DNA of 64,000 bases, from positions 62,001 to 126,000 of the forward strand of contig JAFXCP010000023.1 of the NCBI GenBank assembly GCA_017521405.1, written 5' to 3'. The notes under the pieces are model-generated. The model had not been told where the DNA came from. It did no database searches and worked only from the letters and a program-made list of their open reading frames with translations. The stretch is from Akkermansia sp. GTDB taxonomy: Bacteria; Verrucomicrobiota; Verrucomicrobiia; Verrucomicrobiales; Akkermansiaceae. Of the stretch, positions 53,654 through 62,591 are shown one piece after another. The translations under genes and the position numbers were made by a program. How positions within the stretch are numbered: the first letter of the stretch is position 1; each line of letters starts with the position of its first letter.

Positions 53654-54469
53654 ATGAGAGACGTTGCCAATCCTGTTTTGCTGCTCATCGTCATGGGGCT
53701 CTTCTCATGGAAAATTCTATCCGGGGAAGAAACGCCCGGAGGGGTGGAGCTTTGGCTACTCACCCTCTGCACCACGGGATTTTTGGTCAATGGCGCACTG
53801 AGCCTCGCCCGAGCCTTTGCCCACCGTAAAATACTCATGCCGGTGGTCTGGAGCTGTGTGTACCTTATTCTGGGCAGCTGTGCATGGGTATTGCTCTCCC
53901 AAAAGGACGCATCCCAACGCCGGGATTTGGCCACCTGCCGCCATCTGTACGCAGCATGGAAAAGCGAGGGAGCTTCCCCCTTTATCCCTAATGCAGAAGG
54001 GCACACGCTGCTGCCGCTGGCTGCTGCTTTAGGCAAGCGTGCCATGGTGCAGGAAATCCTTGCCCTGCCGGAGGCACCTCAGCATGCCCCACTTGTGCAG
54101 GAGGCCCTCCTTAACGCTGCTGAGCAAGGACATACCCCACTCCTTGCTCCCCTGCTCTCTGCCGGAGCCTCCTTCCAACACAGGGGGGCAGATGGAAATA
54201 CCCCGCTGACGGCGGCGGTGCTTTCCGGTCGACTCTCCATGGTGAAGGCCATGCTGCAAGCCGGTGCCGCCCCCAATGATGTCGATGCAGAGGGGATTAC
54301 CCCCCTCATGCATGCGGTGATGAATGACCACCGCCCCATGGTTCGCACTCTGATGGAATATGGTGCGAACCCGAAACTTAAATCCCCGCAGGGATATGAT
54401 GCAGCGGGCTACTCCCGTTCTTCCAGAATTGATGAACTACTGGCTCAGCCAATGTCCCCCTCAAACTGA
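53654..54469 (+). CDS. Membrane protein with three helices and C-terminal ankyrin repeats
   Basis: A 271-residue protein. Three hydrophobic segments at about 7-24, 33-54 and 62-82 (PVLLLIVMGLFSWKIL; ELWLLTLCTTGFLVNGALSLA; MPVVWSCVYLILGSCAWVLL). The cytoplasmic or periplasmic C-terminal half has about four ankyrin repeats, with HTPLLAPLLSAGA, GNTPLTAAVLSGRLSMVKAMLQAGAAPN and GITPLMHAVMNDHRPMVRTLMEYGANP being canonical. They probably mediate protein binding. ATG 53654 is preferred over a TTG seven codons earlier because the promoter covers that region. Function is unknown. Confidence 0.85.
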   Translation: MRDVANPVLLLIVMGLFSWKILSGEETPGGVELWLLTLCTTGFLVNGALSLARAFAHRKILMPVVWSCVYLILGSCAWVLLSQKDASQRRDLATCRHLYAAWKSEGASPFIPNAEGHTLLPLAAALGKRAMVQEILALPEAPQHAPLVQEALLNAAEQGHTPLLAPLLSAGASFQHRGADGNTPLTAAVLSGRLSMVKAMLQAGAAPNDVDAEGITPLMHAVMNDHRPMVRTLMEYGANPKLKSPQGYDAAGYSRSSRIDELLAQPMSPSN

Positions 54470-54481
54470 CGCGCTCGGACA

Positions 54482-54510
54482 TTGATTTCTACGCCTTGTT
54501 CGTCTAAACT
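54482..54510 (+). promoter_or_regulatory. Leaderless promoter of copA (GTG start)
   Basis: TTGATT at 54482-54487, 17-base spacer, TAAACT at 54505-54510, six bases to GTG 54517. The predicted first transcribed base is at or next to the G of the start codon. Confidence 0.65.
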
Positions 54511-54516
54511 AACAAG

Positions 54517-56913
54517 GTGTTTCTCACTAAAACAACCTTCAGCATTACAGGGATGAACTGCTCCGCCTGCTCCTCCAGAGTGGAGCGTTGCGTACGCCAA
54601 GCCACAGGGATTCAAGAGGTACAGGTCAATCTCCTCACGGCCAGTATGCAGGTGGAATACGATGCCGATGCAACCAATGCTCTAGCAATTGCAGCCGTGG
54701 TAGAAGCCGCCGGGTACGGTGCAAAGGAAATGACCACGCCGGGTACTCCGCTCAAGCAGGATAATCAGGACATCCGCCGCCGTCTTATACTCTCTTTTGC
54801 CTTCCTGCTTCCCATGATGGTGCTGCACCATACCGTACCGGGAGACATCTCGCGGGCATGCCAATGCCTCCTTGTACTGCCCATTCTCTGGCTAAACCGT
54901 CGCTTTTTCACCTCCGGGTTCAAAGCCGTTCTCCAGAAGGCGCCCAACATGGATACCCTGGTGGCACTTGGTGCTGCGGCCGGGCTCTTATACACCGCTG
55001 TGGACTACCTGTGGCTCCACAGCGGCACCATATATGCCGAAGCCGCCGGCATGATTCTCACCCTCATCACTCTGGGGAAATGGTTGGAAAGCCGTGCCAC
55101 AGTCAAAACCGCTTCTGCCTTGGAACAGCTGCGCCAATTACTCCCGGATACAGCCACCAAATACGAGGATGGACAACTCATCACCATTCCTGCAGCAGAA
55201 CTCCGCCCCGGAGATGTACTCCATATTGCGCCGGGATGCCGTGTCCCGGCCGATGGTAAAGTGATTGAAGGTGTTTCCGCCATAGATGAAGCTGCCCTCA
55301 CCGGCGAAAGCCTACCCACCCTCAAAGAAGCCGGGCATCCCGTCTTTGCCGGCACAATAAACGGAGAGGGGCTCCTGCGTGTATGCGTTACCCATAGCCG
55401 AGAGGATTCCTCGCTAAGCCATATCATCCGCTTGGTGGGTGAAGCGGCGGCCTCCAAAGCTCCCATTGCCCGCATGGCAGATTCTATTTCCGGGATTTTT
55501 GTACCCATTGTCGTGGGTCTTTCGCTGTTAACAGCCACTCTGTGGATTCTTTTCGGCGCAAGTGCAGCCTTTGCTATAGGCTGTGCCATTTCCGTTTTAG
55601 TCGTTTCTTGCCCCTGTGCGCTGGGATTAGCCACTCCCGTGGCCATCATGACAGGAGCAGGTAAAGGCGCTGAGCGGGGAATCCTCTTCCGCCAAGGTGC
55701 AGCCTTGGAAAAAGCCAGAAACACCGGCGTTGTTATCCTCGATAAAACCGGCACCATCACCTTGGGCCGCCCCATGCTTAGCCGCCTGCTCCCGGAAAAG
55801 GGCGTGGCAGAGAATGAGCTTCTCCTCACTGCCGTAGCTCTGGAAAGCAGTAGCAAACATCCCCTTGCCAAAGCCATTACAAAAGCCGGCTCCCACCTTC
55901 CCGCGCAATCCCCGGCGGAGAGTCTGCAATACTTGCCGGGACGAGGCATCTCCGGCACTCTGGCAGGAGTGCCCTGCATGGCGGGGAACAGACTCCTCAT
56001 GCAGGAACACGGCATCCGCGTGGATGAGGCTATGGCCAATACTCTTGCCCGGCAGGGAGAAACACCTATTTACATCGTTAAAGATTCCCGGCTTCTGGGT
56101 TGCATCACCCTCACAGACCCCATCAAACCCACCGGCAAGCAAGCCATTGAGGCACTCCGCAGCAAAGGCATTCGCGTCATCATGATGACGGGGGACCACC
56201 CGCTCACGGCACAAGCTATTGCCGACCAAGCCGGAATCCGGGAATTCCACGCAGAGGCCTTACCCACAGCCAAAGCCGACCTCGTTTCCCGACTTCGCAA
56301 GCAAGGGGAAAACGTGATGATGGTGGGAGATGGCATTAACGATGCCCCTGCCCTCATGCTGGCAGATACCGGCGTGGCCATAGGCTCCGGAGCGGATGCT
56401 GCCCTCTGCAGCGCAGATATTATTCTGATGCATAATGACCTGATGGATTTGCCGGCCACGCTGGAACTCAGCCAAGCCGTTATCCGCAACATACGGCAAA
56501 ACCTCTTTTGGGCTTTCTTTTATAACTGCCTCATGATTCCTTTAGCAGCAGGGGTTCTCTATCCCCCTTGCGGCATTCTCCTTTCTCCGGCTGCCGCTGC
56601 TGCCGCCATGAGCATCAGCAGCATCTGTGTAGTACTCAATGCCCTGCGCCTACGCAAACTCTCCCTCTCATCCATAGATTCCTCCCATATGACTACGAAC
56701 ACCACATTGACACTCTGCGTGGAGGGCATGATGTGCCCTCACTGTGAACGCCATGTTTGCCAAGCTCTCACCGCCCTGCCCGGTGTGGAAGATTGCCGGG
56801 CTGACCACAACACCGGCTCCGTGCAGGTAACGCTCTCCGCCAAGGTGGAGGAAGCCCTCCTGCGCGAAACCATCACCAAAGCCGGATATACGCTTATCAG
56901 GATGGCACGCTAA
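54517..56913 (+). CDS. copA: Copper-translocating P1B-type ATPase with HMA domains at both ends
   Basis: A 798-residue copper exporter. N-terminal HMA: FSITGMNCSACSSRVER (Cys15, Cys18). The ion-path motif CPC is in VVSCPCALGLATP (365-367), the phosphorylated Asp409 is in DKTGT (409-413), and the hinge GDGINDAP begins at 604; HP appears in SSKHPLAKAI. After the last membrane helices comes a second HMA with CVEGMMCPHCERHV (about 734-747), unusual since CopA usually carries both at the N-terminus. An in-frame ATG at 56689 would give a separate 74-residue CopZ-like chaperone. GTG 54517 fits the promoter spacing. Cu(I) is inferred from CPC plus the TM7-8 context. Confidence 0.93.
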   Translation: MFLTKTTFSITGMNCSACSSRVERCVRQATGIQEVQVNLLTASMQVEYDADATNALAIAAVVEAAGYGAKEMTTPGTPLKQDNQDIRRRLILSFAFLLPMMVLHHTVPGDISRACQCLLVLPILWLNRRFFTSGFKAVLQKAPNMDTLVALGAAAGLLYTAVDYLWLHSGTIYAEAAGMILTLITLGKWLESRATVKTASALEQLRQLLPDTATKYEDGQLITIPAAELRPGDVLHIAPGCRVPADGKVIEGVSAIDEAALTGESLPTLKEAGHPVFAGTINGEGLLRVCVTHSREDSSLSHIIRLVGEAAASKAPIARMADSISGIFVPIVVGLSLLTATLWILFGASAAFAIGCAISVLVVSCPCALGLATPVAIMTGAGKGAERGILFRQGAALEKARNTGVVILDKTGTITLGRPMLSRLLPEKGVAENELLLTAVALESSSKHPLAKAITKAGSHLPAQSPAESLQYLPGRGISGTLAGVPCMAGNRLLMQEHGIRVDEAMANTLARQGETPIYIVKDSRLLGCITLTDPIKPTGKQAIEALRSKGIRVIMMTGDHPLTAQAIADQAGIREFHAEALPTAKADLVSRLRKQGENVMMVGDGINDAPALMLADTGVAIGSGADAALCSADIILMHNDLMDLPATLELSQAVIRNIRQNLFWAFFYNCLMIPLAAGVLYPPCGILLSPAAAAAAMSISSICVVLNALRLRKLSLSSIDSSHMTTNTTLTLCVEGMMCPHCERHVCQALTALPGVEDCRADHNTGSVQVTLSAKVEEALLRETITKAGYTLIRMAR

Positions 56914-56915
56914 CC

Positions 56916-57327
56916 ATGACCGGTATAGGGACAACGAGTACCTCGTATCCTTTTACCTCTTTAATATACTCTCCTGCCAATGCATACAAGATGGCGAATG
57001 GTAGCAGTCTCTCTATTACGCTGCAATTAAATACTCAGTTCAAAGAACAGGAAGCCCATTTCACTTTATTCCTTGAGAGTGAAAACGATGTCGGTTTCAC
57101 CAACTTCGGAGTAAGTAAATATGACCCCGAATACGGCTTCTACGTGGGGGACGTGTGTAACGGCGAGGAAAACAACTTCATGTCTTACGAGGACGGGCGT
57201 TTGCTTAACCAAAGCGAAATTACCATATTACACAGTTGAGAATGGAGGGCTGTATTGCTCATACACCCTCAACAACGTAAATTATGGAAATGTGTTCTCT
57301 AGGCATCCTGCATTCTCCGAAGCATAA
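56916..57327 (+). pseudogene. Frameshifted remnant of an unknown gene
   Basis: Starting two bases after copA, a 107-residue frame (MTGIGTTSTSYPFTSLIYSP...) ends at 57239. Protein-like sequence continues one frame over: the first frame reaches SEITI, while the next frame reads LPYYTVENGGLYCSYTLNNVNYGNVF before stopping at 57327. Together they look like one ~135-residue beta-rich protein broken by a single-base indel near 57225. The stretch is visibly AT-richer than its neighbours, suggesting foreign origin. No family is recognised. It could also be a real 107-residue gene. Confidence 0.5.
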
Positions 57328-57375
57328 GCAGGCGCTATATTTGACACATACACTGTGCCCTTATCCCCAAATCAA

Positions 57376-57416
57376 GCGACCGTGCAGATAGAAATCCGCA
57401 CGGCCGCTCTTTTCTT
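57376..57416 (+). terminator. Terminator after the copA region
   Basis: Nine paired bases with one internal mismatch (GCGaCCGTGC, 57376-57385, with GCACGGcCGC, 57398-57407), then TCTTTTCTT. Confidence 0.6.
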
Positions 57417-57436
57417 AGGTAACTATTTTTTCCGGC

Positions 57437-60400
57437 TTATATATCCCACTGATCTAACCACTTGAAGGATACAATACGGAACTGGCGACCAAGCACCTTG
57501 TTTGTGGTGGAAAGCCCTTCTGCACGAGAGCCATCCGGCTTGTACTCCGAATCAGAAGGCTTATTCGTCGGGTCCACATAATTGGTAGTACGCTGCACCA
57601 CAGCCTCGCACCATGCCTGTGCCAAAATCGCATCGGCAGGATTACGCACGCAACCATAGGCCCGCACCGTGAACGTATCATCGCGCACGGTCAGGATGTT
57701 GCCCAGAGAGGCCAATACATCACTCTGAATCAGGTATCCCGGAGCTGCCGTGTGCAGGGAGCCTTCATCCGCCTGCGGGTTCTTGAACAGGGAGCCGGTA
57801 AGCCCCTGAATCTTGACATCCTGGAAATCGCGGTTAATATCCGTGGCATCAATAGCGGCCTGCAATGCACCCTTGAGGCCATGCTCTCCGGATTCGAGGC
57901 GACGATTGATGAAATCGGACATGCTCAGGAAGGGACCACGCTTTCGCACTTGCTTCACCATTTCCTCCGCCAAGCGGCGAATGGCTTCCGGCTCCAGCAT
58001 ACGCACCTCACTCCATGCAGAGGCCATCCCGCCATCGCGGAAGGTAGAGGAACCCTGCATCATACTGTAACCACCGAGCGAATCCACACTCTTATCCGTG
58101 GTGGAAAGCATGAAACGGGAGAAGAGTACCTGATTCTCTCCCTTGCCATCCTCCACGAAACGCAGTTGCCCATTCTTGCCGGTGACGAGCTTACGCTGGG
58201 CAAGGCCCTGCAACACGGCAGCCCATGCTTCCACGGAAATGGAGTTCACGTTGAAGCCGCCATCAATCATCAGGTACTGGGCGATATACTTCCAACCATC
58301 CCCATCCATGATGCGGGAGATAATCTGGTCGTTGTTGTAGGGGGTGGCCGTTTTCTTATAGCGGGAAACAGGCAATTCCTCCTCGCCGGAGAGGAACTTC
58401 TCCAGCACATCCTTTGCTTCGCGCTTGCCGTTCTTGGTCGGCATGGAGGAGATGGAGGAGCAGAACCATGTATCCCACATGGCATCGTTAATCAGCAATC
58501 CATGGTCGAAGAAATCACCAAAGATAAGAGAGTTTGTCTTCATCAAATCCGTAAAGGAAGGATTCTGGAAGAAGGTATACACATCATCCGGCGGCAAGCA
58601 AGGATCCGCAAAAGCATTACCAATACCCACGCCGGGCACACCGGCCTGATACTGCATGCGGCGCAGAATGGACTGTGTGGTAAACTCACCATCGGAGGGG
58701 CAATCGTACCACCCCGGCAGCAAGCGCATGCCGGAGAAACCGGCCAGCGAGAACGGAGGATGCACCGGAAGTTCCAGCACGGAAGCATAGGAAACTTGCT
58801 CTCCTTCACCGGTAATGCCCAGATAGCCATTGCGACCAATGTTATCCATGGGGCTTGTATCCAAACCGGAACCTACGGAGAGAACTGCCAGCTGGTAGGG
58901 GTGGTATTTACGCATCTGGTCATCCGGGGTCACAAGCATCCCCCCCCAGAAAGCAGGGCTGGAGTGCTGCCATATCTTTGTACGATAGTCGCCTTGGCGA
59001 ATGTAGGCGTCCACATTCGCGTTTGCAGATTTGGCCACCACACCCATAGCAGCAATGTAGTAAGGTAAGGTTTCGTCCGACTGAGAACCATCCGCATTCC
59101 AAGTGCCGCTCTCCTGATCCACAAATTCCATCCCGGTGTCTTTATCCGGATCGTACCAACCCAGCAACATGCGATGCGGGGAGGCTGCGCGCTTACCAAA
59201 TGCGGTATTGGCTCCGTTTGTGCCTTCCTGCCCATTGTACCCGGCCATCACCGTAATACAATCCGCTCGACGAGGTGCAAAGTAATAACCATCCGTCTTT
59301 ACGGAACCATTAGTAGCCTGACCGCCACCTTGTCCCATGCGCAAACGAACATACCATGTGCCGTTGTCAACCTCGCTCTGTTTTTTATCAGCGTAGAAAT
59401 GAGCTTTATACCCGGAAACACTGCTGGGGTTATACCCCGTTACCCAAGGGTTTGTGAATCCTTTGGTATATTCCTCCGTCAAACGTGCCTTACCCGGGGA
59501 GAAGAAAAGTACCTCACCCGGCTGGAACACGATATCCTCATTCTCTCCGGCCAATGAGTTCTGGAAATAATCGCCATAATCCTGACCGAAGCCGGCTGCA
59601 AACTCATTAGTCGAGGAGACCTGAGTCATACCATAGCGCCCCCAGTTTCCTTTATTGTTCGGGAGATCTCCGGAAAAAGTTTGCAGCCATGTGGTCTTAT
59701 ACGGAGCGGACTGAGCCCAAAGCTGCTTGCCACGGATGCGCATGGGCACGTTATAAGGATTCCACCACAAGAACATGGGGGCAAAGCACATGCGAAGGTT
59801 ATATTTCTGTTCCACCTTTTGGGAAGAGCCTTCCTGTTGGGTGCCGGCTTCCTCCGTCACCAGACCGAAGTTGTTCATGAAAGCCAGCATAACAGGAGTG
59901 CGAGCATAACCGGAACTCTTACTGCCCTGCTCCAACATGGGGCGAGTATCGAAATAGCTCAGGCTCCCAGTGCCGACATTGACGCTTTCCGGGTCGATAT
60001 TGTACTGGCGGGAGTTGTGTTCAAACACGGAGCCGCTGAGGCGCGTGTGTGCATTCTCTACATTACCGATGAGACGAGCAGTAAAGTTATTGCTATCGCT
60101 TGCAGAGCCATCCGGCCAGCAATTATAATAGGCGTGCAGGTTCTGCCAGGATCCGATAGGCATATCTGCTTCCGTACCCTTGGGCACATCATTTCCTTCC
60201 ACCAAGGGACAATCCTGAGAGGAACGCGCAGCAAACTCCGTTCCCTTCAGAGATTCCCGATCCAGCAGCAGGCAGAGGTCTCGCTTCAGACCACCGGTAC
60301 GCACATTCACGGGAATGGAATAGGAGGAAGTGGTAATGTCGAAGAAGTAAGGCATACCCGCCGCTTGAGAGGAGGAGGCCACCAAAGGCAACGATGCCAG

Positions 60401-61192
60401 CGTTACAATGCGAGCCGGATCCTCAATTTCCGGAGGGAGGAAATCCAAATCACGGTTATCAAGCACACGAGGAGCAGGCGTATCCCATGTGCGGTGCAAG
60501 GCTTCCAGCGGGCTGTCCTCCGCCTTCGGATTCTGTACGGAAATCTTCGCCTTTTGATTCTCGCCGCCTACCCACCAAGCAAAGCATGCCTTATTCTTCC
60601 CCGTAGCAGGCATGGTGAGCAAGTCTGCATACACGTAGTGCTGAGCGGAAAGGCTCTTACCCAGCGTGCCTTCACCTATCATACAGATTCGCCGCCCGGG
60701 CTGGCGATTGCACAAAGAACTCACAGAACTCATCTCGCGGGCGCTGCTTTCGTCCCGTGCGGAAATCATCCAACGGCGGAACATACCGGAGCGCCCGGCA
60801 GTATATGTTCCCGTAATTTTACTCCCCTTTCCGGAAAGGCTGCGACCGTAAATGGGACCATCCCAGCTATCCCATACGCCAAGAATATGCTGAGGGGTGG
60901 AACCTTCGTTCTCACTAATAATACCGGAGCTTGCAGAGACACGCTGATCCGGTCCCAACTGTACTTGCAGCTCACCAATGGCAGCATCCAAACCGACAAG
61001 AGCCTGCTGGCGCGCTTCCGACTGAAGCACAGTCTGCAAGGCAATGCGATTTTGGGATGCAGCCGTAGCCATAATAGCCACAGCCAGCATGGCTAAAAGC
61101 ATCATGAGCGTAAGTGTGGCAATTAACGCGAAGCCACGATTCCCGCGTTTACGCGCGGAACGAGGTGTAGAGGAAGAGGTGCGGAATCTCAT
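57437..61192 (-). CDS. Very large prepilin-like protein, Verru_Chthon cassette protein A type
   Basis: A 1251-residue protein from ATG 61192. The N-terminus has a basic leader and a prepilin-type cleavage site, KRGNRG|FALIATLTLMMLLAML (cut after Gly20), followed by one hydrophobic helix. There is no Glu at mature position 5 (Ala instead), as in GspK/PilX-like minor pilins. The ~1200-residue remainder is exported, with KAxFAWWVGGENQKAK, MFLWWNPYNVP and YYFAPRRADC segments. Size and these features resemble the verrucomicrobial Verru_Chthon cassette A family (recognised from memory). The usual companion B-D prepilins are not adjacent. An ATG 36 bases upstream overlaps the promoter. Confidence 0.85.
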   Translation of the reverse strand: MRFRTSSSTPRSARKRGNRGFALIATLTLMMLLAMLAVAIMATAASQNRIALQTVLQSEARQQALVGLDAAIGELQVQLGPDQRVSASSGIISENEGSTPQHILGVWDSWDGPIYGRSLSGKGSKITGTYTAGRSGMFRRWMISARDESSAREMSSVSSLCNRQPGRRICMIGEGTLGKSLSAQHYVYADLLTMPATGKNKACFAWWVGGENQKAKISVQNPKAEDSPLEALHRTWDTPAPRVLDNRDLDFLPPEIEDPARIVTLASLPLVASSSQAAGMPYFFDITTSSYSIPVNVRTGGLKRDLCLLLDRESLKGTEFAARSSQDCPLVEGNDVPKGTEADMPIGSWQNLHAYYNCWPDGSASDSNNFTARLIGNVENAHTRLSGSVFEHNSRQYNIDPESVNVGTGSLSYFDTRPMLEQGSKSSGYARTPVMLAFMNNFGLVTEEAGTQQEGSSQKVEQKYNLRMCFAPMFLWWNPYNVPMRIRGKQLWAQSAPYKTTWLQTFSGDLPNNKGNWGRYGMTQVSSTNEFAAGFGQDYGDYFQNSLAGENEDIVFQPGEVLFFSPGKARLTEEYTKGFTNPWVTGYNPSSVSGYKAHFYADKKQSEVDNGTWYVRLRMGQGGGQATNGSVKTDGYYFAPRRADCITVMAGYNGQEGTNGANTAFGKRAASPHRMLLGWYDPDKDTGMEFVDQESGTWNADGSQSDETLPYYIAAMGVVAKSANANVDAYIRQGDYRTKIWQHSSPAFWGGMLVTPDDQMRKYHPYQLAVLSVGSGLDTSPMDNIGRNGYLGITGEGEQVSYASVLELPVHPPFSLAGFSGMRLLPGWYDCPSDGEFTTQSILRRMQYQAGVPGVGIGNAFADPCLPPDDVYTFFQNPSFTDLMKTNSLIFGDFFDHGLLINDAMWDTWFCSSISSMPTKNGKREAKDVLEKFLSGEEELPVSRYKKTATPYNNDQIISRIMDGDGWKYIAQYLMIDGGFNVNSISVEAWAAVLQGLAQRKLVTGKNGQLRFVEDGKGENQVLFSRFMLSTTDKSVDSLGGYSMMQGSSTFRDGGMASAWSEVRMLEPEAIRRLAEEMVKQVRKRGPFLSMSDFINRRLESGEHGLKGALQAAIDATDINRDFQDVKIQGLTGSLFKNPQADEGSLHTAAPGYLIQSDVLASLGNILTVRDDTFTVRAYGCVRNPADAILAQAWCEAVVQRTTNYVDPTNKPSDSEYKPDGSRAEGLSTTNKVLGRQFRIVSFKWLDQWDI

Positions 61193-61219
61193 AAAGGCAA
61201 GATATGCGAATACTCTGTT

Positions 61220-61247
61220 ACTATACACCAGTGTACCGACGCGTCAA
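61220..61247 (-). promoter_or_regulatory. Promoter of the prepilin-like gene
   Basis: Minus strand: TTGACG at 61242-61247, 16-base spacer, TATAGT at 61220-61225. The leader would be about 20 bases before ATG 61192. Confidence 0.65.
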
Positions 61248-61329
61248 GAAAAAACGCATACTGCACCGCTCGCGCGGCATGTATTTCTCGCACGCATAGA
61301 AAAGCCCGTGTGAGGCTAACCGATTTTTC

Positions 61330-61358
61330 TTGACAAGGCCTCGGTCATTGTGCAGACT
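61330..61358 (+). promoter_or_regulatory. Candidate promoter of the CysJ-like gene
   Basis: TTGACA at 61330-61335, 17-base spacer, CAGACT at 61353-61358. The -35 is perfect, the -10 poor; the leader would be about 30 bases. Confidence 0.4.
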
Positions 61359-61393
61359 TTTAGTCAGCAGAAAGCAATAAATACCCATCGCAT

Positions 61394-62521
61394 ATGGAAC
61401 CTTACAGCATGAAGAATCCGTTCCCTGCCACTGTGCGGGGAGTCCGTTCTGTTACAAAACCCGGCAGTGCCAAAGAAACCATCCATGTGGATTACTCTCT
61501 GGAAGGTTCCGGGCTCACCTACGTCACGGGTGATGCCTTAGGCGTTATTCCGAATAACGACCCTGCTCTGGTGGATGCTCTGGTGGAGGCATTGGGGTTG
61601 GATGCTTCTGCCCTTGTGGCACTGCCCGATGGTTGCACGGCTCCGCTCCGCGAGGCTCTCATTAGTTCTTACGACATCACTTCCCTCAAAAAAGGTGTGC
61701 TGACCAAGTGGAATGCCGTAGCCAACAGCGAAAAACTGGCAGAAATCCTGGCAGATAAGGATGCCCTCAAAAACTTCTGCTGGGGGCGCGATTTGCTCGA
61801 CCTTGCTACAGACCCGGAGATGAAGGCTAACTTTGCAGACGCCTCTGCTTTTGTGAGCATTCTGGGCAAAATGAGCCCGCGGCTGTACTCCATTGCCAGC
61901 AGCCCGGATGCCGTGCCCGGTCAAGTATCCCTCTGCGTGGGAGCAGTACGCTACACCAGCTTGGAGCGTAAACGCGGCGGCGTGTGTTCTACCTTTATGG
62001 CAGACCGTATTCAAGCCGGAGACAAGGTAAAGGTATTTGTACACAGCAACAAAAACTTCCGTCTGCCGGAGGACGGAAACACCCCCATCATCATGGTGGG
62101 TCCCGGCACGGGAATTGCTCCGTTCCGCGCCTTCTGGCAGCAGCGCATTGCCGACAATGCCGCCGGTCCTATGTGGCTCTTCTTCGGGAATCCTTATCAG
62201 GCCACCGATAATTGCTACGAGGATGAGACGGCTCCCTTAGTGGAAAGCGGCAAATTGAAGCTCTCCGTAGCCTGGAGCCGCGATCAGGAATACAAGATTT
62301 ACGTGCAGCACCTCATGGAGCAGGCCGGAGAGGAAATCTGGCAATGGCTCGAACAAGGAGCCGCCTTCTATATGTGCGGTGATGCCAACCGCATGGCCAA
62401 AGATGTAGAGAAAGCCCTGCTCGACATCATCGCTAAGTATGGTAACAGGGATGAAGCCGCTGCGGCTGAATACCTCAAGGCGATGAAGGATGCCAAGCGC
62501 TACCAAAAGGACGTGTACTAA
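61394..62521 (+). CDS. CysJ-like FAD/NADPH reductase module without flavodoxin domain
   Basis: A 375-residue flavoprotein matching the FAD-binding and NADPH-binding parts of sulfite reductase alpha subunit CysJ. FAD motifs RLYSIASS (163-170) and GGVCST (195-200); NADPH motifs GPGTGIAPFRAFW (236-248) and YMCGDANRMAKDV near the end; the C-terminal RYQKDVY is the CysJ tail. The N-terminal FMN (flavodoxin) domain is absent, so electrons must go directly to a partner or to a separate flavodoxin. No hemoprotein CysI gene is adjacent. Role in sulfite reduction or another reductase is therefore uncertain. Confidence 0.88.
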   Translation: MEPYSMKNPFPATVRGVRSVTKPGSAKETIHVDYSLEGSGLTYVTGDALGVIPNNDPALVDALVEALGLDASALVALPDGCTAPLREALISSYDITSLKKGVLTKWNAVANSEKLAEILADKDALKNFCWGRDLLDLATDPEMKANFADASAFVSILGKMSPRLYSIASSPDAVPGQVSLCVGAVRYTSLERKRGGVCSTFMADRIQAGDKVKVFVHSNKNFRLPEDGNTPIIMVGPGTGIAPFRAFWQQRIADNAAGPMWLFFGNPYQATDNCYEDETAPLVESGKLKLSVAWSRDQEYKIYVQHLMEQAGEEIWQWLEQGAAFYMCGDANRMAKDVEKALLDIIAKYGNRDEAAAAEYLKAMKDAKRYQKDVY

Positions 62522-62542
62522 TCCCTCCGTTCTTTCTTTGCA

Positions 62543-62578
62543 AAAAACCGCTGCCGATTCTTTCGGCAGCGGTTTTTC
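62543..62578. terminator. Bidirectional terminator between the CysJ-like gene and the peroxiredoxin gene
   Basis: Stem of fourteen pairs including the A/T flanks (62544-62557 with 62563-62576), five-base loop, with A-run on the left and T-run on the right, so it works in both directions. Confidence 0.85.
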
Positions 62579-62591
62579 AGTGCTGATGTTC

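Noticed and set aside
59681..61096. 471-codon open frame on plus, opposite the prepilin-like gene
   Set aside because: No motif, no start signals, and it lies fully inside the better-supported minus-strand gene.
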